From Timema cristinae (Eukaryota > Arthropoda > Insecta > Phasmatodea > Timematidae), in contig JBCFYV010000024.1 of the NCBI GenBank assembly GCA_039000515.1, positions 38,800,035 to 38,864,034 on the forward strand: a stretch of DNA of 64,000 nt. The letters run 5' to 3'. Numbering within the stretch: the stretch's first letter is position 1; each line of letters opens with the position of its first letter. Below are positions 11,426 to 20,770 of this stretch, in pieces. Position numbers and translations under genes: made by a program. The notes beneath the pieces are model-generated. The model ran no database searches. It was not told the origin of the DNA and saw nothing but the letters and a program-made list of their open reading frames with translations.

Positions 11426-11800
11426 TTCACGAGTATTTAAGTTGTGGCAGAAGGGAGTAAAAATATTTTTCAGTTTTTATAGAATATAAATTTGTTTGAA
11501 AAATAAATCAAATATTTCTCCAGTAGCCGTAGAGTTTAGTTTTCTGCAAATGCTAACATCAACAGATCTTGATATCTGTCAGGGGTGTCTTGGAATGTTG
11601 TCAAAATATGTTATATTTAAATTTAAAATGTTTTGACAACATTCCAAAGTAACCCTTGACAATATTCAAGATCTGTTGATATTAGCATGTGCAGAAAACT
11701 AAACTCTACATTGCTACTGGAGAAATATTTGATTTATTTTGGCAAAAATATGTAATGCTATAAAAACTGTAAAATTACTCGTGCTCTCTTCTGTCGAACC
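11426..11800. repeat. Large imperfect hairpin inside the fold-back element
   Basis: Two arms of at least 110 bp are inverted around about 11615. The left arm includes AAATATTTCTCCAGTAGCCG, GAGTTTAGTTTTCTGCAAAT and GGAATGTTGTCAAAATA. The reverse complement of the right arm gives AAATATTTCTCCAGTAGCAA, GAGTTTAGTTTTCTGCACAT and GGAATGTTGTCAAAACA. The loop is only a few tens of bases of AT. Weaker pairing extends outward to CACGAGTA/TACTCGTG. A diverged relative lies near 54.3 kb. Confidence 0.8.
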
Positions 11801-12085
11801 TAAGTAATATTATATTTAGTTTTTAAATTTAATAAATGTTTTATATTAAAGTAGAAGCATTAATTGATTAAATCAAACCTCCACCTTCTAGAATTTCTTC
11901 GTCTTCCAAAACAGCTGTTACTCTTCCTCATTACTATCAACTGAACTCAAATAAGACGTTTTGGAGAATGCCATAAATAAACTTTACTGGAGCAGACCAG
12001 AAAGAAACCAGAGTGAATTCGGGAGGGAAAAGAGGAACCATTAATTATAGTATGATTTTTGTAGTAAGAATAGTAGAAGTTAGTT

Positions 12086-12220
12086 ACTAAAGTTACTTAA
12101 TCAATTTTAATATACATACATTGTCATGTTATCTGAAGTGTCACTTTTGATACATATTAACAATACTATAAAATAAAACAAATAATATGGTAAAATGCTA
12201 TCACTGTTTGCCGCAAAAAA
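12086..12220 (+). repeat. Dispersed repeat DR-1, copy 4
   Basis: Blocks TTACTAAAGTTACTTAATCA, CATACATTGTCATGTTATCT, GTCACTTTTGATACATATTA and AAATGCTATCACTGTTTGCC are in family order. It lies inside the fold-back element. Confidence 0.5.
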
Positions 12221-12602
12221 GTGTTTGCATCTTTTCTATTGGCAAATCAGGGAATAGCTTAGCTTAGCAATGAGGGTGAAATCAAACTGAAAAGTCTTAG
12301 CACAGCATAGCATAGCTAGCAGTGAGTGTGAAATCAAACTGAAAGTCTTAGCACAGCACAGAATAGCTTAGCTTAGCAATGAGTGTGAAATCAAACGGAC
12401 AAAGTCTTAGCACAGCTTAGCTTAGCATTATGTATGTACTGGCCTATATCCATGCAAATGGTTTCTTATAATTTACACTTCTCGAGCTATTTTTAAGGTT
12501 TAAATAATATAATACAAGTATCATCAATATTTTCTATAATACATAGTATACGAAAATATTGGTAAGTCCAAATGATTTCACTATTACAACAGTTATAAGT
12601 TA

Positions 12603-12860
12603 TAGCTGGCGGCCGGGGTTCAATCCTCGGTCCCGGCAAAGATTTATCTGATTACCAAACCCTTCCTTCACCTCTGACAAGACATCTTGTGAATGTGAGG
12701 AATGCCAGGTCTCCACCGTGGTTCGGATTCCACGTTAAACTGTAGGTCCTTCATTTCATTTCACAATCACCCTACCATTACACATTAGCGTAAGTGCGTA
12801 TAACCCGAACGGGTAGTAAGACGTGGTGCTAATAATAATAATAATAATAAATAATAATAT
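12603..12860 (+). mobile_element. SINE-A copy, 5'-truncated
   Basis: Begins within the head at AGCTGGCGGCCGGGGTTCAA, so the A-box is lost while the B-box, body and tail are present. It ends in (AATA)n. Truncation at the 5' end is typical of target-primed reverse transcription. No clear TSD was found. Confidence 0.85.
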
Positions 12861-13544
12861 AAGTTTATATATATATATATCAAATAAATGTCAAAATTGA
12901 TTTTTATAATATGACGTTAATTATTTAAAATCATAGCTTCAAATGGTACAACAAACAAATATATTTGAGTTATTTGTATCTAGTTTACATATTGACGTTG
13001 TAAGTTTTAAATAATATTAGAAATTTTCTGAATTGCATATGCCAAAAGCCGAAATGTTTTCTATATTTGCTCATCACTTGCTTAAGTATATAGGATAAAA
13101 ACGTGAAATATGGATGGAAATATATTCTTAAAGTGTTAAAAAAATTCCCCTGATAAAATAAAATATGCTTTAAGAATATAAATATATGATTTTTTTTAAT
13201 ATACCCTTTCTTGACTAAGGTTGCTTGAAAAACGTATGAAAATAGTTTAAATAGCATAATCATAGTTTGTTTAAAAGAATATATTAGTCACTATAATCTT
13301 CATTTACAACTATGGCTACAATATTAATCATTATGATTATTTTATAATGTAATAAACATAGTCTTTGGTAGTAAACATATTGATTATATATATATAATGG
13401 TAATTGGAAAAATTTTAATTTCTCTCGACCACTCTGAGAGAGAATTATTGTAATCGTGAAAAGATTTAACCCACTATTTTGAACAGTTTAGAAGTTTCAT
13501 GACCCCTTAAAACAAAACAAAAAGTTGTTTTCACGATGCCATTG
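12861..13544. other. AT-rich DNA, nothing recognised
   Basis: Contains short (TA)n runs near 12872 and 13385. No gene signal. Confidence 0.4.
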
Positions 13545-13985
13545 CCTTGTCTGTTTGTATCTCGGTCTATAGATTAAGATATTTTACCGATTATATTGAA
13601 ACTTTGTGTTAGGGTTTTTAAAGGATTCCCCGAGGAGTTTTTGGAATTAGATTTATAGCCCTTGAATTAAGGATATATTAGAGAAGAGAAAAAATCAATT
13701 TTCTCAAAACCCGTTCTAATGATTTTGATTACATTTTGTATCTAGTATCGTTTAAAATTAAAAACAAAATGGCAACTTTCATTTTCCCATGAAATTGACA
13801 GACATAAGCATAAATTACTAAATGTTGATCAGATCTCAGCGACTATTTGAGATATCAAATAACTTATAAATGTATTGTTGTAGCACTATTCCAAATTAAA
13901 ATATTTTATTTGGAACATATTATTTTTTTATTTAAACCGATAGTTTCTGAGCTATAAGCAAATATGATTTATTTTATAAATCTCT
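13545..13985 (+). repeat. Dispersed repeat DR-2, copy 1
   Basis: Ordered blocks shared with copies near 57 kb (minus) and 59.4 kb (plus). They include TTGTCTGTTTGTATCTCGGT, TTTTACCGATTATATTGAAA, GGATTCCCCGAGGAGTTTTT, ATTTTCCCATGAAATTGACA and GACTATTTGAGATATCAAAT. The class is unknown; no coding frame persists. Confidence 0.5.
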
Positions 13986-14885
13986 TTGACAGTATAAATT
14001 GACTGTTTTCTCTTTGGTGCACATAGATGGTTTTCTTTTCTCTATGTTTCTGCAAAAGGGAATTTTATTACATTTTCTCTTTGGTGGATTGTTTCTCCAA
14101 CAATGTTTAATATGATTTCATTTCACAAATCTTATGAGTCTTTAGTAAATGTATCTATAATATTAAGGTCAGAGAGAGAGAGAAAATATGTGCGGTGCAT
14201 TGTATTATATTAAAACACATATTTGTATTTATTACAAATGTGTATTTTAAAAAATTATTCCAAAAAATATTTACATTTTAATTGGATTCAAAATAAAGAT
14301 AAGAATAAAAATATGGACATTTTATCAACAAGTTTATCAACCTCCTAGACTTACACATTTAAAATTTTATAGTTAACATGAAAATAGCAGGACATATATG
14401 TATAATTATGTGCAAATATCTATGTCATACCCCATTCAAGTATACTATATAGCTATGAGTTTGCTTTGGACATGAGGCTGTCTTAACAAATTGAAATACT
14501 TTTCCCCAGCATTGAAGTGGAACCCTGAAGCAGAACAATCTAGAATCACCAAAGACAAAGGATATGAAGTCAAGATCAAAGTTCAAGTTTGATAAATTAA
14601 AGTCGGGGCCATCATTCATACTTCTAAAGAAGCCCGAGGATCCGCGAAAGGGAAATAAATAAGTAGAACGCAATAAAACATGATACGAGGCAGAAGAGGG
14701 AGAATGTTTAGAAACTCGACACAAAAGATATACAACAACAAAAGAGTAAAGTAAAAGTTGTAAGGTTAAAAAGATGAAAAGGGACATTCAAAATAAACAG
14801 GACTGTAACAGATAAGAAATAAGTAAAATGTAATATATTTCAAAGTCAAAATATTTTAAGGTAAATATTATCATTTATTTTATGG
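13986..14885. other. AT-rich DNA, nothing firm
   Basis: TTTCTCTTTGG motifs at 14005-14090 are echoed in inverted form as CCAAAGAGAAA near 36.3 kb, so part may belong to a dispersed repeat. A 120-residue minus frame at 14425-14787 shows no recognisable domain. Confidence 0.35.
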
Positions 14886-15104
14886 TTTACACTTGGTCAT
14901 ATTAGTTACACTAATGGGGGTAGGAATTAGAGAGCTATAGTTTAAAAAGAGATGAATTCACACTTGCACAGAGGGAGTAGGGGAAACTATTTTTTTTAAA
15001 CATCTATCTGTACACTCGGATGGGATTCGAACTACAGCCTCACAGTCTAAGCAAATCAGACTAGATTAATACGATATTTAGACCGCAGGTCCACCAATGT
15101 GGGT
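14886..15104 (-). mobile_element. SINE-C copy, degenerate
   Basis: On plus the inverted order tail, body, head is still visible: TAGTTACACTAATGGGGGTA, CACTTGCACAGAGGGAGTAG and GGGATTCGAACTACAG. The core of the tail is lost. It faces the SINE-C copy immediately downstream. Confidence 0.6.
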
Positions 15105-15120
15105 TGGCTATTTATTGTTA

Positions 15121-15371
15121 CACGCATCTGTGATCGAATGGTCTAAGGCGTCACTCTCGCAGTAGACTAGACTGCCAATACTGGAAGATCGAGATTAGAA
15201 TTCGGTCGGGTGTACTAAGGGTGGTTTATCCAAAATTGTTTTTCCCTCTTCCTCCATGCAAATGTGGGTATACTTACTCTAAATACAGCCTTCCTAAAAC
15301 CCAACACATTAGTGTATTTAATACATAGGTGTATAACCCAAACGGGTAGCTTAGACACGGTGCTAAAAAAA
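15121..15371 (+). mobile_element. SINE-C copy, near full length
   Basis: The head contains GATCGAATGGTCTAAGGCGT and CTCTCGCAGTAGACTAGACT. A body (CCTCTTCCTCCATGCAAATG) and tail (GTATAACCCAAACGGGTAGC) follow, ending in a short A run. The head matches a Leu/Ser-like tRNA with a long variable arm. Confidence 0.85.
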
Positions 15372-15540
15372 CTATTTTCCTATATTTCTAGAAAAAATAT
15401 AAATATAAATAAAATGCACATTTTTATAGTAATCTATTACTTTTCTTATAATTTTACCGATTATGAACGGTCAAGTCTATTTGGTCTCAAATACTATTTG
15501 GCAAATATAGATTTTGGATGACTTAAATAGTTTTCTTTCA

Positions 15541-15604
15541 AAATAGACTGAAAATTGCCGCGAGATCGGCTGGTCGATCACGAGCAGCCAGTTGCCGATC
15601 CCTG
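15541..15604. mobile_element. hAT-like right terminus
   Basis: Ends GCCAGTTGCCGATCCCTG; its reverse complement starts CAGGGATCGGCAACTGGC, a typical hAT terminal pattern with GATCG-rich subterminal repeats. The matching other end was not found upstream, so the element is truncated or fragmented. Confidence 0.5.
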
Positions 15605-15613
15605 GTCTTAAGA

Positions 15614-15720
15614 CAGGTGTGTCAACCCCGCGGCCCGCGGGCCACTTGCAGCCGCAGAATACGTGATGTGAGGCCTATCAGCTCAAATACAACTATTTCA
15701 AATTGTATAAATAAAGCACA
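15614..15720. mobile_element. hAT-like left terminus
   Basis: Starts CAGGTGTGTCAACCCCGCGG and runs into CCCGCGGGCCACTTGCAGCC, the classic hAT end with a GC-rich subterminal palindrome. Preceded by TCTTAAGA, a plausible 8-bp target with central TA. No matching right end was recognised. Confidence 0.55.
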
Positions 15721-16007
15721 AATTATGCTCTTGTAACATGACGTAAAAGCTCGTTAACTACTATGTAGTTTCCAGAATCTTGTTACATGTGTAGGACTAA
15801 TGAATGAGTGTATATATAGATGGATGTTTAAATTGATAGATGTGTGGATGTCGGGATGTATGTGTGTACTACATTTAGGCATTAGGTATTATAAATTTCA
15901 TGTGTGCCCCAAACCATTTCCCCAATAACTTATAAGGCCCTCATTTGGGGAAAGATTGCACATGCCCCGTTTAAGGCTTCACTCTCACACGAGACTGGAT
16001 TGCACAT
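15721..16007. other. Possible hAT interior, unassigned
   Basis: Sequence downstream of the hAT-like terminus. No transposase frame and no right TIR could be recognised. Confidence 0.25.
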
Positions 16008-16200
16008 CTCATTTGGTAGCGTTTATGTCTACTGAGCTAAGGGTCCCGGGTTAGATTCCCAGCATTGCCGAAATATGTATCATAGAATAAATGTGGCTTT
16101 CCCCTTTCACAGTGATGAAATTAACGTCCTGGGGGCTGAGTGCTGTGTGTGTGTGTTCTAGATTTATGTTAGTTTTATAATTCGTATTCTGATTTAATCA
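16008..16200 (+). mobile_element. SINE-D copy (different tRNA-derived family)
   Basis: The head contains TTTGGTAGCGTTTATGTCTA (A-box side) and GGGTCCCGGGTTAGATTCCC (B-box). A body with CTGGGGGCTGAGTGCTGTGT and TTCTAGATTTATGTTAGTT follows. A second copy lies on minus near 41.9 kb. It lacks the tail shared by SINE-A, B and C. Confidence 0.65.
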
Positions 16201-16880
16201 GAAAGAATACGTAAAATATATCAAATGATTATATTTGGGGGGGGGGGGGCAGAATAACAATTATTAGTTTTACTTTGCCATTTGACCTTTATATAAATTA
16301 CAGAAACGGTGGTGAAGTTTGAACTCACGGCCCAACAAGGTCATAGGTCATGGAACCTCTCCTTCCCACACACACACCTTGGGTAAATACGTCCACGAAC
16401 AAGAGATAAACGCATTTGCTTTGTCAGGGGCAGGACTCAAACAAAGCTAGGGCGGTCATCATCGCATCGCCTGTGTCACCAGGTCGTATTGTTTACCACA
16501 CACGGAGGGGATAGGGGAGGGATCACGGGATGGTTTTGATAGGAAGAGAAAGGGGAGGGGATGCGGGGATAGTAAACCTCCGGAGTATTCCCCGGAAACC
16601 AACGTCGGAGTCTCTAGGATTTACTCCTCCCTATATAGTCGCTATAGTCGCTTGTGTTTGTATCACTTGGATCGTTTGGTGGTAGGTGAGAGGAAGGGGT
16701 TGAGTGGAGAGTGAGGGGGAATTAGATGGTGATAGTTGGGGTGATAGTTCTGTTGTAGTGGTAGTTCTGATAGGTTATCAGATATTATCTAGAATACTCT
16801 ACCGGAGAACAGTATTTTAAAGAAATCAGAAACTGATATAACCAAAGAGGAGCCTTTTCTGAATTTAATTACCTATAGCT
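16201..16880. other. Mixed sequence with G-rich stretch
   Basis: A poly-G run lies at about 16239-16248 and a purine/G-rich stretch at about 16500-16760. No coding or repeat identity recognised. Confidence 0.35.
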
Positions 16881-17010
16881 TTATCCGCTTCGCTGCTCAA
16901 TTGGTCCAAGCCGTCACTCTCGCATCGGATTGGACTGCACTGTCTTAGATGGGACGTTGTTTTACTACTGCGTATTACTACCTGTTCTGGTTACACGCTT
17001 ATGTACTAAT
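16881..17010. mobile_element. SINE-C head fragment next to an inverted tail fragment
   Basis: A plus-strand SINE-C head (TCCGCTTCGCTGCTCAATTG, CACTCTCGCATCGGATTGGA) is followed without a body by a minus-strand tail piece (TACTACTGCGTATTACTACC). This is a rearranged mosaic. Confidence 0.6.
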
Positions 17011-17228
17011 CGACCCACCTTGGTGGCGTAGTTAGCTAACACTCTTGTTTCGTGTTGGGCTAGACTGCCGAGGACTGAGAGATCGAGGTTCAATCCCGGT
17101 CAGGTGCACTGAGGGTGGTTTATCTTAGATGGTTTTCCACTATTCCTCCACGCAAGTGTGGGTGCATTTCTCTTAAATTAATCCTTCCTAATCCCTAAGC
17201 CATTAGTGTAACTAACACATAGGCGTAT
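17011..17228 (+). mobile_element. SINE-B copy, tail replaced by (TA)n
   Basis: The head CACCTTGGTGGCGTAGTTAG, B-box GAGGTTCAATCCCGG, body CACTATTCCTCCACGCAAGT and the start of the tail are present. At CATAGGCGTATAA the tail gives way to the (TA)n tract. Confidence 0.8.
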
Positions 17229-17229
17229 A

Positions 17230-17290
<61 letters not shown>
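17229..17290. repeat. (TA)n microsatellite
   Basis: An almost pure alternating TA tract. It sits exactly between the truncated tails of two SINEs that face each other. Confidence 0.95.
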
Positions 17291-17293
<3 letters not shown>

Positions 17294-17461
17294 TTATGGA
17301 TGGAGAAGGTTGAATTTATAGTAATTGTGGAGTGAAAATGGAAAACCATTTTGGAAAGGCCAGTCACAGTACACTCGACTAGGATTTGAACCCCAATCTC
17401 TCAGTCATCGGCAGTATAGTATATTGCGAGAGTGACTCCCTAGACCAAGCGGCCACTGAAA
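17291..17461 (-). mobile_element. SINE-C copy lacking its tail
   Basis: On plus, body and head are inverted: TGGAAAACCATTTTGGAAAG, GATTTGAACCCCAATCTCTC and CTAGACCAAGCGGCCACTGA. The 3' tail is replaced by the adjacent (TA)n. Confidence 0.75.
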
Positions 17462-17499
17462 CTCGTCACACTGGTATTAATTATCCTTTAGTATGTTTG

Positions 17500-17690
17500 C
17501 TAGTCACGCGTACGGTGAGCTTCTAATCCCGCTAGAATGTACTGAGAAGGTTTTTATAAAACCGTTTCCTATTTTCCCTCCACGCAAATTAGAGTATATT
17601 TCTTCTAAATTTTAGATTCCTCATGTTCATCTCACTATCGTAATCAAAATTAGAATAGTTTAAACTGGTAGTAGAACGTAATGGTTGGAA
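17500..17690 (+). mobile_element. SINE-C copy, degenerate and partial
   Basis: Retains AATGTACTGAGAAGG, the body block TTTTCCCTCCACGCAAATTA and a corrupted tail (AAACTGGTAGTAGAACG). The head is nearly unrecognisable. Confidence 0.55.
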
Positions 17691-17767
17691 AATAAAGTAT
17701 AGGTATTATGATTACTTTTTTAACGAGTGAAGTAATATTGTTTTAACTTGACCCTTTGGAATTTCGA

Positions 17768-17784
17768 ATCTATCTATCTATCTA

Positions 17785-17822
<38 letters not shown>
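17768..17822. repeat. (TCTA)n and (CT)n microsatellite
   Basis: A short (ATCT)n run followed by a (CT)n tract. Confidence 0.9.
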
Positions 17823-17823
<1 letters not shown>

Positions 17824-18245
17824 AATCTATGTCCAAATCCTTGTTTCACGATGACTGCAAGTGTTAGGACAAGTTTTAGTAAAACTTAGCAGGTATTATC
17901 TTTGAACGGAGGCTGAACGATGTATTTATTTAGATGTTGACCGTTTCAACGCGGAGGCTGCTCAAAATTAATCGTGTACCAAAGACGTATTTTGTTATTA
18001 AATGTGGTCATATATTGTGAGACTTAACTTCTTTTAACCACATGAAGAACAACTCTTATTCTCTATGAATATAATGTACCATAGACTATTGTATTAATTG
18101 GTTTTCTGTCTAATTCTAACACCAAGGAAATAATATATCAACATCAAATCCAAAGAGAAACTATAGGATATATTTAAACTTTACACAAAGAGAAATTATA
18201 AAAACTGTAATAACAAAAATAAAATTGAGGGAGCGAAATCTTCTA
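17823..18245. other. AT-rich DNA, nothing recognised
   Basis: No gene or repeat seen. Confidence 0.4.
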
Positions 18246-18636
18246 TTCACTAAACTGCTAGTAAGACTGTTGTAACGATAAGAACATGGATAAAGCACAG
18301 TACTAGTAAAACGGTTGTAACGATAAGAACATGGAGAAAGCACAGAACTAATAGTAATACTGTTGTAAAGGTAAGGAGATAGAGAAAGCACAGAACTACT
18401 GGTAAAACTGTTGTACCGATAAGAACATAAAGAAAGCACAGAATTACTAGTAAAACTGTTGTGAAGGTAAGAACATGGAGAAAGCACAGAACTAATAGTA
18501 AGTCTGTTGTAAAGGTAAGACCATAGAGAGAGCACAGAACTACTAGTAAGAGTGTTGTAAAGGTAAGAACATGGAGAAAGTACAGAACTACTGGTAAGAG
18601 TGTTGTACCGATACAAACATGGAGAGAGTGAGGTCT
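18246..18636. repeat. 48-bp minisatellite, about 8 units
   Basis: The unit is about ACTACTAGTAAAACTGTTGT followed by AAAGGTAAGAACATGGAGAA then AGCACAGA. Units differ at scattered sites and one unit is 3 bp shorter. Because 48 and 45 are multiples of three, minus-strand frames stay open through the array (18161-18649 and 18250-18645). One encodes a 16-residue repeat like SVLSPCSYLYNTLTSS. I treat these frames as a by-product of the period. Confidence 0.9.
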
Positions 18637-18659
18637 GCTGTTCATACAACTACAACAAC

Positions 18660-19070
18660 AAACTTTTAACGACTTAAAAATACATTTCTAGCTCATTTGA
18701 CTCAACAAAAGAGTGCGTTGTATAATTTATCTGTGTGGGCGGCTACTGTGAGAGTGGCATAATTCCCATCCCTCCATATTTGTATTCAGCCTATCAGTGG
18801 AGCCTCGCCGACTCATTTAATGACACGGATGCTAATATTACGACAAACTGTATAGAGATACTTTGTGTGTGGCGGCAGCGCCACAGAACGCGTGCTCGAC
18901 GGTCTGGTTATTTACACGGCCCCATCTGAATAACTACTGCATAAATACCCTCCCTAGTCCCTACCCTCAAGGGAGGCAACCATGGAGGAAACAGTATATG
19001 GGGGGAAGTTAGGGTGGAAATAACTGAAGCCGTATATTTCCCAAACTGTACACTCAGTTTAACCCGACAC
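18660..19070. other. Balanced-composition island, unassigned
   Basis: Between about 18720 and 19010 the sequence has normal base balance, with GTGGCGGCAGCGCCACAGAA (inverted repeat TGGCG..CGCCA) and a TATA-like GCATAAATACCC at about 18939. A 64-residue plus frame at 18735-18929 matches no known family by eye. Could be regulatory, an exon or an old repeat. Confidence 0.2.
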
Positions 19071-19071
19071 A

Positions 19072-19337
19072 ATGGTGTAGCTTATAAAATAGAGCCATAT
19101 TGTAATCCATCAAGAAACGACTGCTACCTTTCAGGGGTGATAAGGGTACACTTCATTTACCTTGAAAGGTAACCGATCACACCATAGCCTTATGCTATAA
19201 GCTACACCATAAATCAAGATAATAAGAACGACTGTACCTTTCAGGGGTGATAAGGGTACACTTCATTTACCTTGAAGGTAACCGATCACCATAGCTTATG
19301 CTATAAGCTACACCATAAATCAAGATAAATAAGATGG
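19072..19337. mobile_element. MITE with internal tandem duplication
   Basis: A TIR pair bounds 19072-19210: the left is ATGGTGTAGCTTATAAAATA and the reverse complement of the right is ATGGTGTAGCTTATAGCATA. About 110 bp, from about 19115 to 19227, is repeated at about 19228-19337. The repeat includes CTTTCAGGGGTGATAAGGGT and the right TIR. A related fragment lies near 31.0 kb. Superfamily unknown. Confidence 0.65.
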
Positions 19338-19604
19338 CTAACTTCAGAGTAAACGAAGGGTGGACGTGACAAAGGGGAATGTTCGATTCCATTTTGTATT
19401 GGGGGTTTAGAGGGGGCCAACTCGGTAAGTGAGAAATTACCTCGTAGACTTTCATCTCTAACTCACATAGTCTATGTCACTAGGAACTCTAAGGTTCATT
19501 GCCACACTTACAAAAGTACGTCACCCATCCCTAACGTAAGCTAGTTCTATCCAGTCCACCTCATTATAACTCAATTCTTTCAGGTGCATTCTATTGTTAT
19601 CCTC
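19338..19604. other. Unassigned sequence
   Basis: No coding or repeat identity recognised. Confidence 0.3.
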
Positions 19605-19835
19605 CTATCTGCATCTAGGTCTTACCATTGGTCTATTGGGTTTACCAGTCAATATCCTGAACAAGGTTATAGAATCTTCCACTATCGTTGCATGTCCTGC
19701 CCACCGTATTCTACGAGAGTTGATTATCCTTACAATGTCTTGTGATGAGTAGGTCCTACAGGATATGATCCTCATCATTATGTAATCAATTACACTCCTC
19801 ATTCGTTTTTTGGACCGAATATCTTCCTAAGCACT
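19605..19835 (-). pseudogene. LINE reverse-transcriptase ORF, C-terminal fragment
   Basis: The minus frame encodes SRRIRWAGHATIVED and later LTGKPNRPMVRPR. These match the C-terminal motif of many non-LTR retrotransposon ORF2 proteins (RRLRWAGHV.RM, then GKP.GRRP.GRPR). Just upstream, one frame over, LRKIFGPKNE can be read, again typical of the same region. The frame shift and surrounding stops show it is dead. The clade (RTE- or Jockey-like) cannot be decided. Confidence 0.7.
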
Positions 19836-20086
19836 TTTTTTTTTTTTTGAACGCCCTACATTTGTTTTAGTTGTAGCGTTTATTACCGTAAAGCTACAAC
19901 GGTTAATAAATAAAAGCAAGACTGGACACTATTGGAATTAAAACAAGTCAACTCACCTTGCCCCATTCAACAGCTTCGACTCACTAATGTACTCCCGCAC
20001 AAAAATAACATGCCGCAATGAATTTAACTGACCAACTAAGCGAGTGAAAATCATGCAAGACTGAACTGTGCATTATCGCGGGGCAT
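19836..20086. other. Poly-T run and unassigned sequence
   Basis: A poly-T run at about 19836-19849 abuts the LINE fragment. Just after it, TTGTAGC..GCTACAA forms a small inverted repeat near 19868-19900. Confidence 0.3.
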
Positions 20087-20400
20087 GTTGGGAGAATTGT
20101 GGCGCGCACGCGCAAGAAGGTGGTAATGTGTTGAAACATTTGGTCTAGAACAATCTACCAGCTACTACGCTATTCTACCGTCGTCTATTATCCCCTCCCT
20201 CTCTGCATTGTACAAGACGTTCGTGTTTGCCATGTTTTGTTTACCCTCTTCCACTCTCTGGGCTAGAATGATCTAGTATATAATGTGTTGTCCAGATGAC
20301 GAACTACTCTTGTTAGGATCAGGTCCTCGGACACATATAGTGTTTGGATGTTTAGAAGGTATGAAATCCCTTTTGGCTGTTGTATGTTGAAATTCGTTTG
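20087..20400 (+). promoter_or_regulatory. Promoter- or LTR-like stretch with TATA box
   Basis: Balanced composition with a TATA-like TAGTATATAATGTG at about 20275-20287, preceded by GGGCTAGAATGATCTAG. That motif and TCTAGAACAATCTACC at about 20142 hold partial heat-shock-element-like GAA/TTC spacing. It begins TGTTGGGAGAATTGTGG, an LTR-like start. No downstream gene or second LTR was found, so this is a weak call. Confidence 0.2.
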
Positions 20401-20596
20401 GAAAATTAATATTTAATTAAAACCGTTACAACTATAAAAAAAACTAAGCTTCGTAGGGATATCACGTATTACTTTAATTCTTTTAAATACGACATTTCAA
20501 GAATGTATAGCTTCAGTTTAGTTTTTGTAACGTAAACCCACTGGTTCGGGTATTCAATTTGTCAATTTACAAGACGTAAAATTTTGAAAATTTTAG

Positions 20597-20770
20597 TATC
20601 TTATCGCCTGTTTGGCTTGAGAGTTTTAGTATTGTTTGTTAGAAAGGATGTTAGTAACTTATACCTGTCTGGCTTGAAAAGCTTTATAAGAAAGTTAGTG
20701 ATTTATGAGTAACTTATAGCCTGTTTGGCTTTAGAGGTTTGGTATTGCCATTCAGGAAGAAATATTAGTA
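20597..20770. repeat. Three diverged tandem units of about 57 bp
   Basis: TATCGCCTGTTTGGCTTGAG, TATACCTGTCTGGCTTGAAA and TATAGCCTGTTTGGCTTTAG start successive units. Each is preceded by GTAACTTA-type sequence and followed by TTTTAGTATTG- or TTGGTATTG-like blocks. Confidence 0.6.

Larger units (their letters stand above)
11133..12443. mobile_element. Fold-back / long-TIR composite element, about 1.3 kb
   Basis: Outer ends are inverted: left GGCCGGTACACATAGAACGC then TAAGCTAAG. The reverse complement of the right is GGCCAGTACATACATAATGC then TAAGCTAAG. The interior holds a large hairpin (separate entry), a DR-1 copy and, near the right end, tandem subterminal units of about 55-60 bp built on CTTAGCACAGC and GTGTGAAATCAAAC. 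There is no transposase frame. GGCC-type ends with repeated subterminal units suggest a fold-back DNA element. Confidence 0.65.

Noticed and set aside
14425..14787. 120-residue minus ORF
   Set aside because: No recognisable domain and low-complexity residues; expected by chance in this much sequence.
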